Assembly: GCF_900099825.1 (NCBI RefSeq)
Contig: NZ_LT629693.1
Span: forward strand, 5,095,001 to 5,159,000
DNA length: 64,000 nucleotides
DNA from: Bradyrhizobium ottawaense
Lineage (GTDB): Bacteria > Pseudomonadota > Alphaproteobacteria > Rhizobiales > Xanthobacteraceae
Direction of reading: 5' to 3'
In this document: positions 16,231-25,662 of the stretch, one piece after another
How positions within the stretch are numbered: position 1 is the first letter of the stretch
Layout: every line of letters begins with the position of its first letter
Made by a program: the position numbers and the translations under genes
The notes under the pieces: generated by a model
Seen by the model: only the letters and a program-made list of their open reading frames with translations
What the model was told of the DNA's origin: nothing
Databases searched by the model: none

Positions 16231-17502
16231 TTAGCCGGCGATGCGAACCGGCAGGGTCTCGTAGCCTTTGACGAAGCTGGAATATACCCGCTTCGGCTCG
16301 CCCACCACCTCAATATTGTCGAACCGCTTGAGGATTTCTTCCCAGATGATCTTCAATTGCAGCTCGGCGAGCCTCAAGCCCACGCAACGATGAATGCCGA
16401 AGCCGAACGAGATGTGGGTGCGGGGCCGGGCGCGGTCGATGATGAAGTCGTAGGGGCGGTCGATCACGTCCTCGTCGCGGTTGCCCGAGACGTACCACAT
16501 CACGACCTTGTCGCCTTTCTTGATCTGCCGGCCGCGGAAATCGAAATCGGAAAGCGCGGTGCGGCGCATATGCGCCAGCGGCGTCTGCCAGCGGATCACC
16601 TCCGGCACGAAACTGTCGATCAGCTCGTGATTTTCGCGCAGTTTGCGGTACTGATCCGGATTCTTAGCTAGCGCAAAGATGCTGCCCGACAGCGTGTTGC
16701 GGGTGGTGTCGTTGCCGCCGACGATCAACAGGATCAGGTTGCCGAGAAAGTTCTTCGGGTCCATGTCGCGGGTGGCCTCGGAGTGCGCCATCATCGACAA
16801 CAGGTCGCTCTTCGGCGGCTGATTGATCCGTTCCTTCCAGAGCCTTGCAAAATAGGTCGCGCATTCCATCAGTTCGGCCTGCCGCTCGTCCTCGGTGGCT
16901 ACGACACCGTCCGGGCCGGGCAGGGTGGTGGCGACGTCGGACCAGCGCGTCAGCTTGCGGCGGTCCTCCCAGGGGAAGTCGAACAGCACGGCGAGCATCT
17001 GGGTGGTCAGTTCGATCGAGACCTTGTCGACCCAGTCGAAAACTTCGCCCTTCGGCAGATTGTCGAGGCACTCGGCCGAACGCTTGCGGATGTTGATCGC
17101 GAGCTGGTCGAGATGGGTCGGGGTGAACATCGGCGCCACGGTCTTGCGCTGCGCGGCGTGGCGCGGCTGGTCCATGGCGATGAAGCTTTCGCGGCGCAGG
17201 TCGGGGTCGACGTCGCGGATGGTGATGCCGCCGAGCGATGACGCCGACGAGAACACCGCATGGTTGGTCTCGATGTCCATGATGTCGTTGTATTTGGTCA
17301 CCGACCAGTACGGCCCGAACATGCTGTCCTTGCAGTAATGCACCGGGTCTTCGCGGCGCAGCCGGTCGAAATACGGCCAGAACGAGTCGGTCCTGAACAG
17401 TTCGGGATGGCTGACGTCGATATCGGCAAGCGGCAGCGAATTGGCCTTGTCACGCGCGGCCCGCAGGTGGGAATCCCCCGACGATTCGATCGTTCCGTGC
17501 AT
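16231..17502 (-). CDS. Cytochrome P450, CYP153 family (first of tandem pair)
   Basis: 423 residues with a strong AGGAGA site before the ATG. Motifs: 'EDPVHYCKDSMFGPYWSV', 'LTTQMLAVLFDFPWEDRRKL', I-helix 'LLIVGGNDTTRNTLSGSI', ExxR in 'EVIRWQTPLAHMRRTAL', and heme loop 'FGFGIHRCVG' with Cys373. The 'SMFGPYWSVTKYNDIM' and 'KGYETLPVRI' strings are closer to the characterised alkane-hydroxylating CYP153A6 than those of its downstream paralog. The good ribosome binding site and leading position suggest this copy carries the promoter. A CYP153 assignment is confident; the natural substrate (alkane, fatty acid or terpene) is not. Confidence 0.9.
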   Translation of the reverse strand: MHGTIESSGDSHLRAARDKANSLPLADIDVSHPELFRTDSFWPYFDRLRREDPVHYCKDSMFGPYWSVTKYNDIMDIETNHAVFSSASSLGGITIRDVDPDLRRESFIAMDQPRHAAQRKTVAPMFTPTHLDQLAINIRKRSAECLDNLPKGEVFDWVDKVSIELTTQMLAVLFDFPWEDRRKLTRWSDVATTLPGPDGVVATEDERQAELMECATYFARLWKERINQPPKSDLLSMMAHSEATRDMDPKNFLGNLILLIVGGNDTTRNTLSGSIFALAKNPDQYRKLRENHELIDSFVPEVIRWQTPLAHMRRTALSDFDFRGRQIKKGDKVVMWYVSGNRDEDVIDRPYDFIIDRARPRTHISFGFGIHRCVGLRLAELQLKIIWEEILKRFDNIEVVGEPKRVYSSFVKGYETLPVRIAG

Positions 17503-17729
17503 GAGGCGTCTCCTGTTGGCGTCCCGCCCTGGTGAGTCCCGGAGGGCAATGTTTTACCCAATTACATTCCATCGCGGGTGCCAGAGCAAGCGGGAGTTTG
17601 CCGCAGCCGCGGTATACCAGAGACCGCCCTGAAGCCCCGTTTTTTGGTCTGTTTTGAGGCCGTGACAAGCGCATTCCGGGGTAATAAGCCTGTAGGCAAC
17701 AAGCCCTAGATGCCGGAGGCCGCCCCACC

Positions 17730-18902
17730 ATGATCCCCAACGCGTATCGGATGTTCAATTTCGATCTCGGCGAGACCGCGGATGCGATTCGCGAGACCGT
17801 CCACGCCTTCTCGAGCAACGAGATCGCGCCGCGCGCCGCCGAAATCGACAAGAGCAACCAGTTTCCGCGCGACCTCTGGCCGAAGATCGGCGCGCTCGGC
17901 CTGCACGGCATCACCGTGGAAGAGGAATATGGCGGGAGCGGCCTCGGCTATCTCGAACACTGTATTGCGGTGGAAGAAATGTCGCGGGCGTCCGCCGCGG
18001 TTGGATTGTCCTACGGCGCGCATTCCAACCTCTGCGTCAACCAGATCCGCCGCAACGGCAACGAGGCGCAGAAGCGCAAATATTTGCCGAAGCTGATTTC
18101 GGGCGAACATGTCGGCTCGCTGGCGATGTCGGAGCCCGGTGCCGGATCCGACGTGGTGTCGATGAAGACGCGCGCCGACAAGAAGGGCGACCGTTACGTC
18201 CTCAACGGCAGCAAGATGTGGATCACCAACGGTCCGGAGGCGGACACGCTGGTGGTCTATGCCAAGACCGATCCGGAAGCCGGCCCGCGTGGCATGACCG
18301 CCTTCATCATCGAAAAGGGCATGAAGGGATTTTCCACCGCGCAGAAGCTCGACAAGCTCGGCATGCGCGGCTCCGACACCTGCGAACTGGTGTTCGAGGA
18401 TTGCGAGGTGCCGGAAGACAACGTGCTCAGTGAAGTCGGCCGCGGCGTCAACGTGCTGATGTCCGGTCTCGACTACGAGCGCGCGGTGCTGGCCGCGGGG
18501 CCGATCGGCATCATGCAGGCCTGCATGGACGTCGTGCTGCCCTATGTCCACGAGCGCAAGCAGTTCGGCCAGCCGATCGGCACCTTCCAGCTGGTGCAGG
18601 GCAAGCTCGCCGACATGTACACCACCATGAACGCCTCGCGCGCCTATGTGTATGCGGTGGCGAAAGCCTGCGACCGCGGCGAGACCACGCGCGAGGATGC
18701 CGCCGGCGCGATCCTCTACGCCGCGGAGAAGGCGACGCAATGCGCGCTCGACGCCATCCAGCTGCTGGGCGGCAACGGCTACATCAACGACTATCCGACC
18801 GGACGCCTGTTGCGCGACGCCAAGCTGTATGAAATCGGCGCCGGCACCAGCGAGATCCGGCGCATGCTGATCGGCCGCGAGCTGTTCGACAAGTCGGCGT
18901 AA
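17730..18902 (+). CDS. ivd: Isovaleryl-CoA dehydrogenase
   Basis: 390 residues; GGAGG precedes ATG 17730. It has the ACAD fold with '[20 protein letters not shown]', '[20 protein letters not shown]', '[20 protein letters not shown]' and '[20 protein letters not shown]', where Glu250 lies in the helix position used as catalytic base by isovaleryl-CoA dehydrogenases rather than the usual C-terminal site. '[20 protein letters not shown]' and '[20 protein letters not shown]' complete the active site. It oxidises isovaleryl-CoA to 3-methylcrotonyl-CoA in leucine breakdown. It is divergent from the P450 pair across 227 bases that must hold both promoters; other leucine-pathway genes (mccA/mccB) would be expected nearby but are not here. 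Confidence 0.9.
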   Translation: MIPNAYRMFNFDLGETADAIRETVHAFSSNEIAPRAAEIDKSNQFPRDLWPKIGALGLHGITVEEEYGGSGLGYLEHCIAVEEMSRASAAVGLSYGAHSNLCVNQIRRNGNEAQKRKYLPKLISGEHVGSLAMSEPGAGSDVVSMKTRADKKGDRYVLNGSKMWITNGPEADTLVVYAKTDPEAGPRGMTAFIIEKGMKGFSTAQKLDKLGMRGSDTCELVFEDCEVPEDNVLSEVGRGVNVLMSGLDYERAVLAAGPIGIMQACMDVVLPYVHERKQFGQPIGTFQLVQGKLADMYTTMNASRAYVYAVAKACDRGETTREDAAGAILYAAEKATQCALDAIQLLGGNGYINDYPTGRLLRDAKLYEIGAGTSEIRRMLIGRELFDKSA

Positions 18903-18915
18903 GGCTGAGCTGCGC

Positions 18916-20808
18916 CTAGTTGCAGACTTGTCTTTGCCCTATCGTGGTGTTCTGGATAATCCTGCAACCTTGCGCGACCGGCCGGCATCCCTGCGGGTCG
19001 CAAAGTACCTGTCCTGAAGCGCGGGTTTTCGGCTCGGCGGCGGATGCGGCCGGTTTTGGCGCTGCCGCAGGTTCCTCGCGCTTGGCAACCGGCCTGGCGG
19101 GTTTCTTCACCTCGGTCTTCTGGCAGGTGTTGTCGTCGCCGACCTCATAGCCCGGCTTGCAGGTGATCCTTGTGCAGGTTTCGCCGTCAGCCTTGAAACC
19201 GTGGTCGCAGATCAGCGGACAAATTCGCGCGGTACGGCCCTTCACCATATCGAGGGCGTCGAGGCTCGCGACCTTGACGTCAAGCCTGGTCCCCGCGTTC
19301 TTGTTGAACAGAGCAAGCGAACGCTGAGACGCCGCGTTCCAGTCGCCGTCAACAGCACCCTGGCTGCAGCCGACGCGGCGCAATTCGGTTTGAAGCAGAC
19401 GAGGGATATCGGCCGCCGCCGGAGGCGCGGGCTTCACGGCCTGTTCCGACGGCATCAATGCCGCCACGGGCCCCGGCGGCTTGTTGTCTTGAGCTTTGGT
19501 GTCCTGGGCATTTTGTTCAGCCAGTTTGGCCTGTGCCGCAGCACTGGCACGTTCGGCTTCAAGAACCCGCGCGGCCTCGATCGCTTTCTGCTTTTCCGCG
19601 GCGATACGGGCTTCCTCGGCGGCCTTGGCGTCGCTTGCGGCCTTGGCTTCGCTGGCCGCCTTGGCCTTCGCGGCAGTATTGGCACGTTCGGTCTCAACCT
19701 TGGCGGCCTCGATCGCTTTCTGCTTTTCTGCGGCGACACGGGCTTCCTCGGCGGCCTTTGCCTCCCTTGCCGCCCTGGCCTGTTCGTTGGCCTTGGCGCC
19801 TTCGGCAGCGAGCCGCGCCTTTTCTTCCTGGGCAAGCCGTGCCTTCTCGGTGGCGGCGACGCGCGCCTCTTCGGCGGCGATCTTGTTCAACTGCCCTTTC
19901 GCCAGACTGGCGTAGAGACCTTCCGGATATTGCGCGAGGAACGCCGTCCAGACGTCTCGCGTTCCAACCCGTTCGGCCAGTTCGTAATCGCGCCGCATAT
20001 CGGCCTGGTTGCTCGGCGCCGGTGCCAAGGTCGTGGGCTTTGCCGGCACCAGCGGAACGTCGTCGCCGCCCAGCGAGCCGTAAACATAGGGCTCCTGCTT
20101 GTTGCCGGTATTTCTCAGCACGTCATCGCGGACGTAACCGAACGCCTTGCGCAGATCGAGGCCCGGCGTCGTGATGTGCTTGACGAGGGCGGAGGTGAAC
20201 GGGCTGTTCTTGCTGTCGCCGTCGGAAGCCGTCGAGCCGGCCTTCGAGGCAAACGCAATCAGGGTGTTCGGGCTGGTCGGTTCGACCTTCGCCAGGCCGC
20301 GGCCAATGGCGCGGGACGCCAGCGTCCGCTTCATGGTTTTCGAAAACGGGTTGTCGCGGCAGGCGTCGAGGATGACCAGCCGAAGCTGCCTCGCCGGCTC
20401 GATCGTCACCAGAATCCGGTCGAGTGGAAGCGCCTCGTCATAAACATCGAGATCGCGTTCCAGGGCGGCATCAACGGGAATGAGATAGTTCGTCCCGTCG
20501 ACCTCGATGCCGTGGCCGGCATAGTAGACGACGGCGACATCCGCATCGCGGGCCTTGTCGGCGAAGTCCCGGAACGCACGCCGCATCTCGGAAATTTTCA
20601 GATTGTGGCGGGATTCGACCACGTCAAAACCGGCTTGCTGCAGGGTTGTCGTCATCGCGGCGGCATCGTTGGCCGGATTGCCGAGCCGGCTGACGTTTTC
20701 GTAAGCGGAGTTGCCGATCACCAGCGCAACGCGCTTCTCGGCGTGCACCGGCCCGCCAAACCACAAGACCGAGCAGATTGATAAAACAAGCGCTCCGAGC
20801 GCGCGCAT
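18916..20808 (-). CDS. Secreted caspase-like (peptidase C14) protein with Ala-rich and Cys-rich tail
   Basis: 630 residues from ATG 20808, which has AGGTGGGA upstream and starts a clean signal peptide (MRALGALVLSICSVLWF...VHA). Residues ~25-260 are a caspase/metacaspase fold: 'RVALVIGNSAYENVSRLGNP', His99 in 'VVYYAGHGIEVDG', and Cys150 in 'LVILDACRDNPFS', so the His-Cys dyad is intact. Residues ~290-470 are an Ala/Glu/Lys-rich helical linker with a duplicated segment. Residues ~495-545 resemble a short peptidoglycan-binding-type helix pair ('GCSQGAVDGDWNAASQRSLA'). Then comes a Cys-rich region ('CKPGYEVGDDNTCQK') and a Cys-containing end. Location is periplasm or cell surface. Substrates are unknown; bacterial homologs are linked to stress and cell-death-like processes. 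Confidence 0.82.
   Translation of the reverse strand: MRALGALVLSICSVLWFGGPVHAEKRVALVIGNSAYENVSRLGNPANDAAAMTTTLQQAGFDVVESRHNLKISEMRRAFRDFADKARDADVAVVYYAGHGIEVDGTNYLIPVDAALERDLDVYDEALPLDRILVTIEPARQLRLVILDACRDNPFSKTMKRTLASRAIGRGLAKVEPTSPNTLIAFASKAGSTASDGDSKNSPFTSALVKHITTPGLDLRKAFGYVRDDVLRNTGNKQEPYVYGSLGGDDVPLVPAKPTTLAPAPSNQADMRRDYELAERVGTRDVWTAFLAQYPEGLYASLAKGQLNKIAAEEARVAATEKARLAQEEKARLAAEGAKANEQARAAREAKAAEEARVAAEKQKAIEAAKVETERANTAAKAKAASEAKAASDAKAAEEARIAAEKQKAIEAARVLEAERASAAAQAKLAEQNAQDTKAQDNKPPGPVAALMPSEQAVKPAPPAAADIPRLLQTELRRVGCSQGAVDGDWNAASQRSLALFNKNAGTRLDVKVASLDALDMVKGRTARICPLICDHGFKADGETCTRITCKPGYEVGDDNTCQKTEVKKPARPVAKREEPAAAPKPAASAAEPKTRASGQVLCDPQGCRPVAQGCRIIQNTTIGQRQVCN
19573..19758. 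repeat. 54-bp direct repeat inside the caspase-like gene linker
   Basis: Copies at 19573-19626 and 19705-19758 are 54 bases each with about two differences, 132 bases (44 codons) apart and in frame. They encode the repeated helix 'AEEARVAAEKQKAIEAA'. Such a repeat can change the linker length by recombination without breaking the frame. Confidence 0.85.
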
Positions 20809-20961
20809 CAAAATCCCACCTGGGCAATGGCGGCAGGCTACCACCAATGCGGACGTTCGCAATGCCTTGCGTGGCCGCCGGACGGCGCAAACCATCGCCT
20901 CTAGTGGCCTAAAACGCCCTTCAGGCCGGCTTGTCGGCTGCGCGCCAGGGCGAATGGCTTG

Positions 20962-21423
20962 CTAGGGCGAAACGCTGAGAAGAAACGTCGTCGTCGTCCG
21001 CCGTCCCTCCGAATCCTGCAGTTCGACGCGCAGCAGATGTTCGCCCGGCGGGACTTCGGCCTCCTGGATCTCGATGCCTTCCGGCCCCGCGTAGGGTCTC
21101 ACGCGCTGCGTCAGATCGACAATCGGCGACTTCATGTAGGTCACGCGAAGCGAGTCCAGATTGATGGTGGCGCCGCCGAATCCCTTGAACTTGAGCTGCA
21201 GCGGCAGCGGCGAACGCAAATGCCCTTCGTCTCGGCTGGCAAGGTCGATGTGCGGTCCGCGGGTGATCGCGCGGGAGGCGAAAACGTCTTTGGGGGTCGG
21301 CAGCCGCGCTTCTTCGGGGGTGATCAGCACCATGCCGGCCAGGGCCCCGCGGGGCGATGCTACGGCAGAAAGCGCGGCCAGAATCACCAGACAGAACACC
21401 ATCGATATTCTACGGCGCATCAT
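20962..21423 (-). CDS. Secreted protein of unknown function
   Basis: 153 residues starting with a signal peptide ('MVFCLVILAALSAVASPRGALA'). The mature part has 'LQLKFKGFGGATINLDSLRV', 'VDLTQRVRPYAGPEGIEIQE' and 'PPGEHLLRVELQDSEGRRTT', a beta-rich pattern like a small Ig-like or CARDB-type domain. There are no cysteines or catalytic motifs. It lies upstream of the caspase-like gene on the same strand (153-base gap) and may share its envelope role. I recognise no family. Confidence 0.65.
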   Translation of the reverse strand: MMRRRISMVFCLVILAALSAVASPRGALAGMVLITPEEARLPTPKDVFASRAITRGPHIDLASRDEGHLRSPLPLQLKFKGFGGATINLDSLRVTYMKSPIVDLTQRVRPYAGPEGIEIQEAEVPPGEHLLRVELQDSEGRRTTTTFLLSVSP

Positions 21424-21679
21424 GTTTACCCATACGTGTCGTGGCTGCTGTTGCGGCTCGATCCCTGTCGTCTAGCATTCGTCAGCCAGTTTGTTGACTC
21501 GCGCCGGTTGCGTTGCAGCTTGCCGTGATGCCCTCCGAACGGCCAAGCTAGCCGCATCGGATCGGTTTGGCCTAACGTCCCGTTGGATATTCGCGCTCAA
21601 GACTTCCAGAATGTGTGACTGAAGTCACAATAGGCCGTCCGGAACGGGCGGCGGAAAAATTCCAAAGGGAGGGGCGGTC

Positions 21680-22651
21680 TTGCGTTTCAGAGCGGCGGGC
21701 ATGCTGATCGCCTTTCTCCTCGGCGCGGTAACGACGGCCCCCGCACGGGCACAAGCGCCTTACCCCAGTCGGCCGATCCGCATCGTCGTGCCGTTCGGCG
21801 CGGGCGGTTTTGCCGATATCACCGTCCGCCTGCTGGCGGACAAACTCGCGCAGCGCGCCAACGCCCAGGTGGTGATCGAGAACCGGCCCGGCGCCGGCGG
21901 CATCGTCGCCGCCACCGCCGTCACCTCGGCGGCGCCCGATGGCTACACTTTGTTCGTGTTCTCGAGCGGCATCGCGCTGTCGAAGTCGCTGCTCAAATCG
22001 ATGCCGTTCGATCCCGCCACCGCCTTCGCGCCGATCTCGACCATGGCGCAGTTCGACCTGCTGGTGCTGGTGCAGGCGGGTTCGCCCCTGCGCACGCTGA
22101 AGCAGGCGCTAGATGCCGCGCGCGCCGATCCGCAAAAGTTCAACGTCGGCACCATCAATCCTGGCAGCACCCAGAATGTCACCGGCGAACTGCTGCGTTC
22201 GATATCAGGCATTCCGATCCCGGTGGTGCCGCATCGTACCTCCGCCGAGGTTCTGACCGCGCTGCTGCGGGGCGACATGCAGATCGGCATCGAATCCTAT
22301 GCGGCGCTGAAGTCGGCGATCGATGCCAACCAGATCCGCGCCATCGCTTCGTCCGGCGCCAGGCGTTCGCCGCAGCAGCCCGATGTGCCGACGTTTCGCG
22401 AGAGCGGCATCGACGCCGCGGTGGACGGCTGGAATTCGCTGGTGGCGCCGGTAGGCACGCCGCGCGATATCGTCGCCTTCCTCAACGGCCACGTCCGCGC
22501 CATCATCGACGATCCCGATTTCCGCAAGCGCATGATCGAATTGGGCGGCGAGCCGGTCGCGAGCTCGCCGGAGGAACTCGATGCGCGGCTCAAATCCGAT
22601 ATCGACTTATGGGCCGCCGTGGTGAAGAAGGTCGGCCTCGAGCCGCAGTGA
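21680..22651 (+). CDS. Bug-family (TctC) tripartite tricarboxylate transporter binding protein
   Basis: 323 residues from TTG 21680, preceded by GGGAGGGG; a later ATG at 21701 would still keep the signal peptide (MLIAFLLGAVTTAPARAQA). The Bug fold is shown by 'YPSRPIRIVVPFGAGGFADI', 'RANAQVVIENRPGAGGIVAA', 'SAAPDGYTLFVFSSGIALS' and 'PVVPHRTSAEVLTALLRGDM'. Such periplasmic proteins bind carboxylates, usually through an Asp or a bridging water. No TctA/TctB membrane genes are nearby, as is common for orphan Bug proteins. It is in an operon with the amidohydrolase 12 bases downstream, so the ligand may be that enzyme's substrate. Confidence 0.9.
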   Translation: MRFRAAGMLIAFLLGAVTTAPARAQAPYPSRPIRIVVPFGAGGFADITVRLLADKLAQRANAQVVIENRPGAGGIVAATAVTSAAPDGYTLFVFSSGIALSKSLLKSMPFDPATAFAPISTMAQFDLLVLVQAGSPLRTLKQALDAARADPQKFNVGTINPGSTQNVTGELLRSISGIPIPVVPHRTSAEVLTALLRGDMQIGIESYAALKSAIDANQIRAIASSGARRSPQQPDVPTFRESGIDAAVDGWNSLVAPVGTPRDIVAFLNGHVRAIIDDPDFRKRMIELGGEPVASSPEELDARLKSDIDLWAAVVKKVGLEPQ

Positions 22652-22663
22652 GACGAAAGCCCC

Positions 22664-23467
22664 ATGTCCGACAGTTTCAAGATTGATGCCCATGTGCATG
22701 TCTTTACGTCAGACATCCCGCTGATCGACAATCCGCGCCACGCGCCAAAATACAGTTTCACCCACGAGCAGTTGATCGCGACGCTCGACCAGAACGGCGT
22801 CGACCGTGCGGTGATCGCGGCCGCAAGCCCGTGGGGCGACTACAACGACTACATCCTGGCGGCGCTCCGCGCCCACCCGAAACGGCTGCGCGGCACCGCG
22901 ATCTTCCGGCGCCCGATGGAACGGTTCGAGCTGGAAGCGATGGGCCGCGACGGTTTCGTCGGGGTCCGGCTTCCGTTCATCGGGCTGCCCGCGCTGCCGG
23001 ACATCACCACATTCGACTATCGTTCGCTGTTTCGCCGCCTCGCCGATCTCGACTGGCACGTTCATCCCCATGTCGACGGCGAAGACCTGCCAAAAATCCT
23101 GCCGACGCTGGAAGCCTCCGGCGTCAAGATCGTGGTCGATCATCTCGGCCGCCCCGATCCGAAGTCCGGCATCAACAGCGAAGGTTTTAAAGCGTTGCTG
23201 CGTTCCATCGACAAGGGGCGCACCTGGGTCAAGGTGTCGGGCGGCTACCGGCTCGGGCCGGAGGCCAAGACATATGCGCGCGAGCTGCTCCGCGTCGCAG
23301 GTCCCGACCGGCTGGTATGGGCGAGCGACTGCCCGTTTGTCGGCCATGAGGGGCAGTTCCCGTATCAAGCCACCATCGACTGGCTGGTCGATGCCATTCC
23401 CGACGCCGCTGCGCGCGCGAAAGTCTTCGGCGCGACGGCGCGCGATCTCTATTTCAACGGCGCGTGA
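22664..23467 (+). CDS. Amidohydrolase (2-pyrone-4,6-dicarboxylate lactonase-like)
   Basis: 267 residues with the TIM-barrel metal-hydrolase pattern: 'KIDAHVHVFTSDIPLIDNPR' (HxH), 'GVDRAVIAAASPWGDYNDYI', 'WHVHPHVDGEDLP', 'KIVVDHLGRPDP' and 'LVWASDCPFVGHE' with the conserved Asp. These fit the PDC lactonase / LigI branch of the amidohydrolase superfamily, which acts on lactones of dicarboxylates. The pairing with a Bug-type binding protein just upstream suggests uptake and hydrolysis of one compound. A convergent LysR gene follows after a 175-base gap containing a GC-rich hairpin (23488-23506). Confidence 0.82.
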   Translation: MSDSFKIDAHVHVFTSDIPLIDNPRHAPKYSFTHEQLIATLDQNGVDRAVIAAASPWGDYNDYILAALRAHPKRLRGTAIFRRPMERFELEAMGRDGFVGVRLPFIGLPALPDITTFDYRSLFRRLADLDWHVHPHVDGEDLPKILPTLEASGVKIVVDHLGRPDPKSGINSEGFKALLRSIDKGRTWVKVSGGYRLGPEAKTYARELLRVAGPDRLVWASDCPFVGHEGQFPYQATIDWLVDAIPDAAARAKVFGATARDLYFNGA

Positions 23468-23642
23468 CGCTGCGTCGCGAAAAGGAAGCCCGCCGACCGG
23501 GCGGGCGAAGTTTCGGGAGGAAACGCCCTGTCAAGGAGCGCCAAGCGAATCTCGCTGATTCGGTCGCGATCGCCAAGATCGTAGAACTACCGCCGCCTCT
23601 GGAAGCGGACGTCGGGCGTGGGATACCAGGCATGGAACGGCG

Positions 23643-24641
23643 TCACCGCGCCGCGCCCTTGCGCGATCGCGCCGCTTCGATCGGCGGCGGTGGCGTGCCG
23701 GATGGGGTCAAGTCCCACACCGCCTGCATCGCCGAGAAGGCGTGCGCGATCATGTCTTCATGACGCCGCGACGCCAGGCAGGCAAAGGAGAGGTCGCAGG
23801 TCACCGTCACCTTGTCGGCAATCACGAAATCCCGCTTGCGCGTGACGCGATCCAGGATGCCGTCGCGGGCGAGGCCGAGACAGATGCCGGATTCGACGAA
23901 GTCGATCACGGCCTCTTCCTGGTCGGTGAAGGCAACGCGCTTCGGCAGTGCGCCCAGGGTGCGGAAGATATCGTCCGTGAGCCGCCGGTGCGCCGAATGC
24001 AGCGGCGTTGCGAGCCATGGCAGGTCGGCGAGGTCGGCCCAGTCCTTGCCCAGAACCCGGTCGCTCCATGCCATCGGCGCGATCACGCGGTAATCGTAGC
24101 GCATCAGCGGTGCGAGCCGGAATTTTCCATCGCCGATGCTGCGCTCGGAGTTGGGCGGCGACGCCGACAATCCCGGCGGCGCCGCGTCGATATAATATCC
24201 GACATCGAGCTCGCTTTTGCCGATCTGCGTCAGCACGTCGTCGCTGATGCCATAGCGCAGGAACACTTCGGTTTTCTGCAGCGAGGTGGCGAGGCTGCGC
24301 ACGAACGGTCCAAGCCGGATGAACCCGGGCTCCAGAATGGTGCCGACGCGCAACGTTCCCCGCAGCTGCTCCCGCAGCGAGGCCGCCATCGTCTTGAAAT
24401 CCGATGAGGCCGATACCGCCTTCTGCGCCAGCGGAAGCAAGGCGGCGCCGGCTTCGGTGAGCGTAAAGCCGCCGGGCGTCCGGTTGAAGAGCAGCAAACC
24501 GATGCTTTCTTCCAGGCCCTTGAGCTGCAGGCTGACGGCAGGCTGGGTCAAAGCAAGCAGCGTGGCGGCGCGCGAAACCGAACCTTCACGGGCGATCATG
24601 ATGAAACAGCGCAGGGCCTGGGTTCGCGGCAGGTCGTTCAT
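23643..24641 (-). CDS. LysR-family transcriptional regulator
   Basis: 332 residues with an N-terminal winged helix-turn-helix ('ALRCFIMIAREGSVSRAATL...LTQPAVSLQLKGLEESIGLLLFNRT') and a C-terminal periplasmic-binding-type effector domain starting near residue 90. It faces the Bug/amidohydrolase operon tail to tail, so it is a candidate regulator of that operon although it is not divergent from it. The 118 bases upstream of its start are AT-richer than average ('ATTTTATAAATG') and probably contain its promoter. No effector can be inferred. Confidence 0.88.
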   Translation of the reverse strand: MNDLPRTQALRCFIMIAREGSVSRAATLLALTQPAVSLQLKGLEESIGLLLFNRTPGGFTLTEAGAALLPLAQKAVSASSDFKTMAASLREQLRGTLRVGTILEPGFIRLGPFVRSLATSLQKTEVFLRYGISDDVLTQIGKSELDVGYYIDAAPPGLSASPPNSERSIGDGKFRLAPLMRYDYRVIAPMAWSDRVLGKDWADLADLPWLATPLHSAHRRLTDDIFRTLGALPKRVAFTDQEEAVIDFVESGICLGLARDGILDRVTRKRDFVIADKVTVTCDLSFACLASRRHEDMIAHAFSAMQAVWDLTPSGTPPPPIEAARSRKGAAR

Positions 24642-24759
24642 TTGAAATGCTTATATACGAAGGCACTCTCAAAAGTAACTGTATTTTATAAATGAAACCC
24701 TGCGTTGTTGCCGGGCGGGCATGACCATTGGCCAATGGGCGGGTCAGCGAGCCGGGTCG

Positions 24760-25572
24760 TCACTCCGGCAGGTTGTTGACCTTGCGCACCCAGGCGCGGA
24801 CGTCGACGAGCACGTCGGGCAGCACTTCCTTGACGTCCTGCACGGTCATGCCGGCCTTGACCCTGGGATCGTAGAGCAGGTTCAGGATGTACTGGTCGTA
24901 GATGTCGAAATAACCCATCGACACATTGTCGTTGAACATGGTCCAGGGCACCGTCGAGGTATCGTTGATCGGTCCCAGCGACTGCAGCAACTCCTCATAG
25001 CCGCAATCGAAGAAGACGAAGTCGCCATTGTCGACGGTGAGGATCACGTCGGAATGCTCGATCTCGAATTTCTCGTTCTTGCGAAAACCCGACAGGCATT
25101 GCGGATCGAGCGACGAGCGGATCTCTTTCGCTCGTTCGCTGCCGTAGAAGGTGGCGATGGTGCGGTTGAGGTCGCGGTCGCGCACCAGCTTGACCAGCAC
25201 GTTGGCGTCGTCGTTGCTCGCGGCCATGGCGATGTCGAGGTGCTGAACCTTGGCGGCGATATCGGCGACGATCCTGGCGAGCTGGGCCTTGCGGTCGGGG
25301 CGATTGCCGTCGGCGAACACCCGCACCGGCATGTCGTATTTGCGGATGCGGTCGACGCGGCCGGCGAGGTGGTATTCGGCGCCGAACGCGGTCTTGAGAA
25401 AGCCTTCGACGATCTCGCTGTCGGTGAAGATCTTCTTCTCGGTGCGCTGACGCTGGGCGACGCCGGGAATTTCGGCCGCCGGAGCGGACAGCGACGAGAT
25501 CGCGCCAAGCGCGATGGCGGACAGAACGGCCGCGAGGGTTGCCAGAGAGCGGGATCGGCGAGGCGTGCGCAT
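24760..25572 (-). CDS. DUF2927-like exported protein
   Basis: 270 residues if ATG 25572 is used (an in-frame TTG at 25608 is also possible). A signal peptide is present ('SLATLAAVLSAIALGAISSL...APAA'). The body contains 'FTDSEIVEGFLKTAFGAEYH', 'DRIRKYDMPVRVFADG', 'RSSLDPQCLSGFRKNEKFEI' and 'CGYEELLQSLGPINDT', with two cysteines likely to pair. This matches my recollection of DUF2927, a family of predicted lipoproteins or periplasmic proteins without known activity. It follows the L,D-transpeptidase on the same strand, 90 bases downstream. Confidence 0.65.
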   Translation of the reverse strand: MRTPRRSRSLATLAAVLSAIALGAISSLSAPAAEIPGVAQRQRTEKKIFTDSEIVEGFLKTAFGAEYHLAGRVDRIRKYDMPVRVFADGNRPDRKAQLARIVADIAAKVQHLDIAMAASNDDANVLVKLVRDRDLNRTIATFYGSERAKEIRSSLDPQCLSGFRKNEKFEIEHSDVILTVDNGDFVFFDCGYEELLQSLGPINDTSTVPWTMFNDNVSMGYFDIYDQYILNLLYDPRVKAGMTVQDVKEVLPDVLVDVRAWVRKVNNLPE

Positions 25573-25662
25573 GACGGCGACGCTGCAGCAATCGGAGGGG
25601 GCGCGCAAGGATTGATCAGGCCTTTGCGCGTTCGGCTTGCGCCGGGTTCCGCGTTTCGGCGG

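Noticed and set aside
19201..20781. Long plus-strand frame opposite the caspase-like gene, and similar ones opposite the DUF2927, CysQ and YcjX genes
   Set aside because: Low-complexity shadow translations; the opposite strand has recognisable domains, signal peptides and ribosome binding sites.
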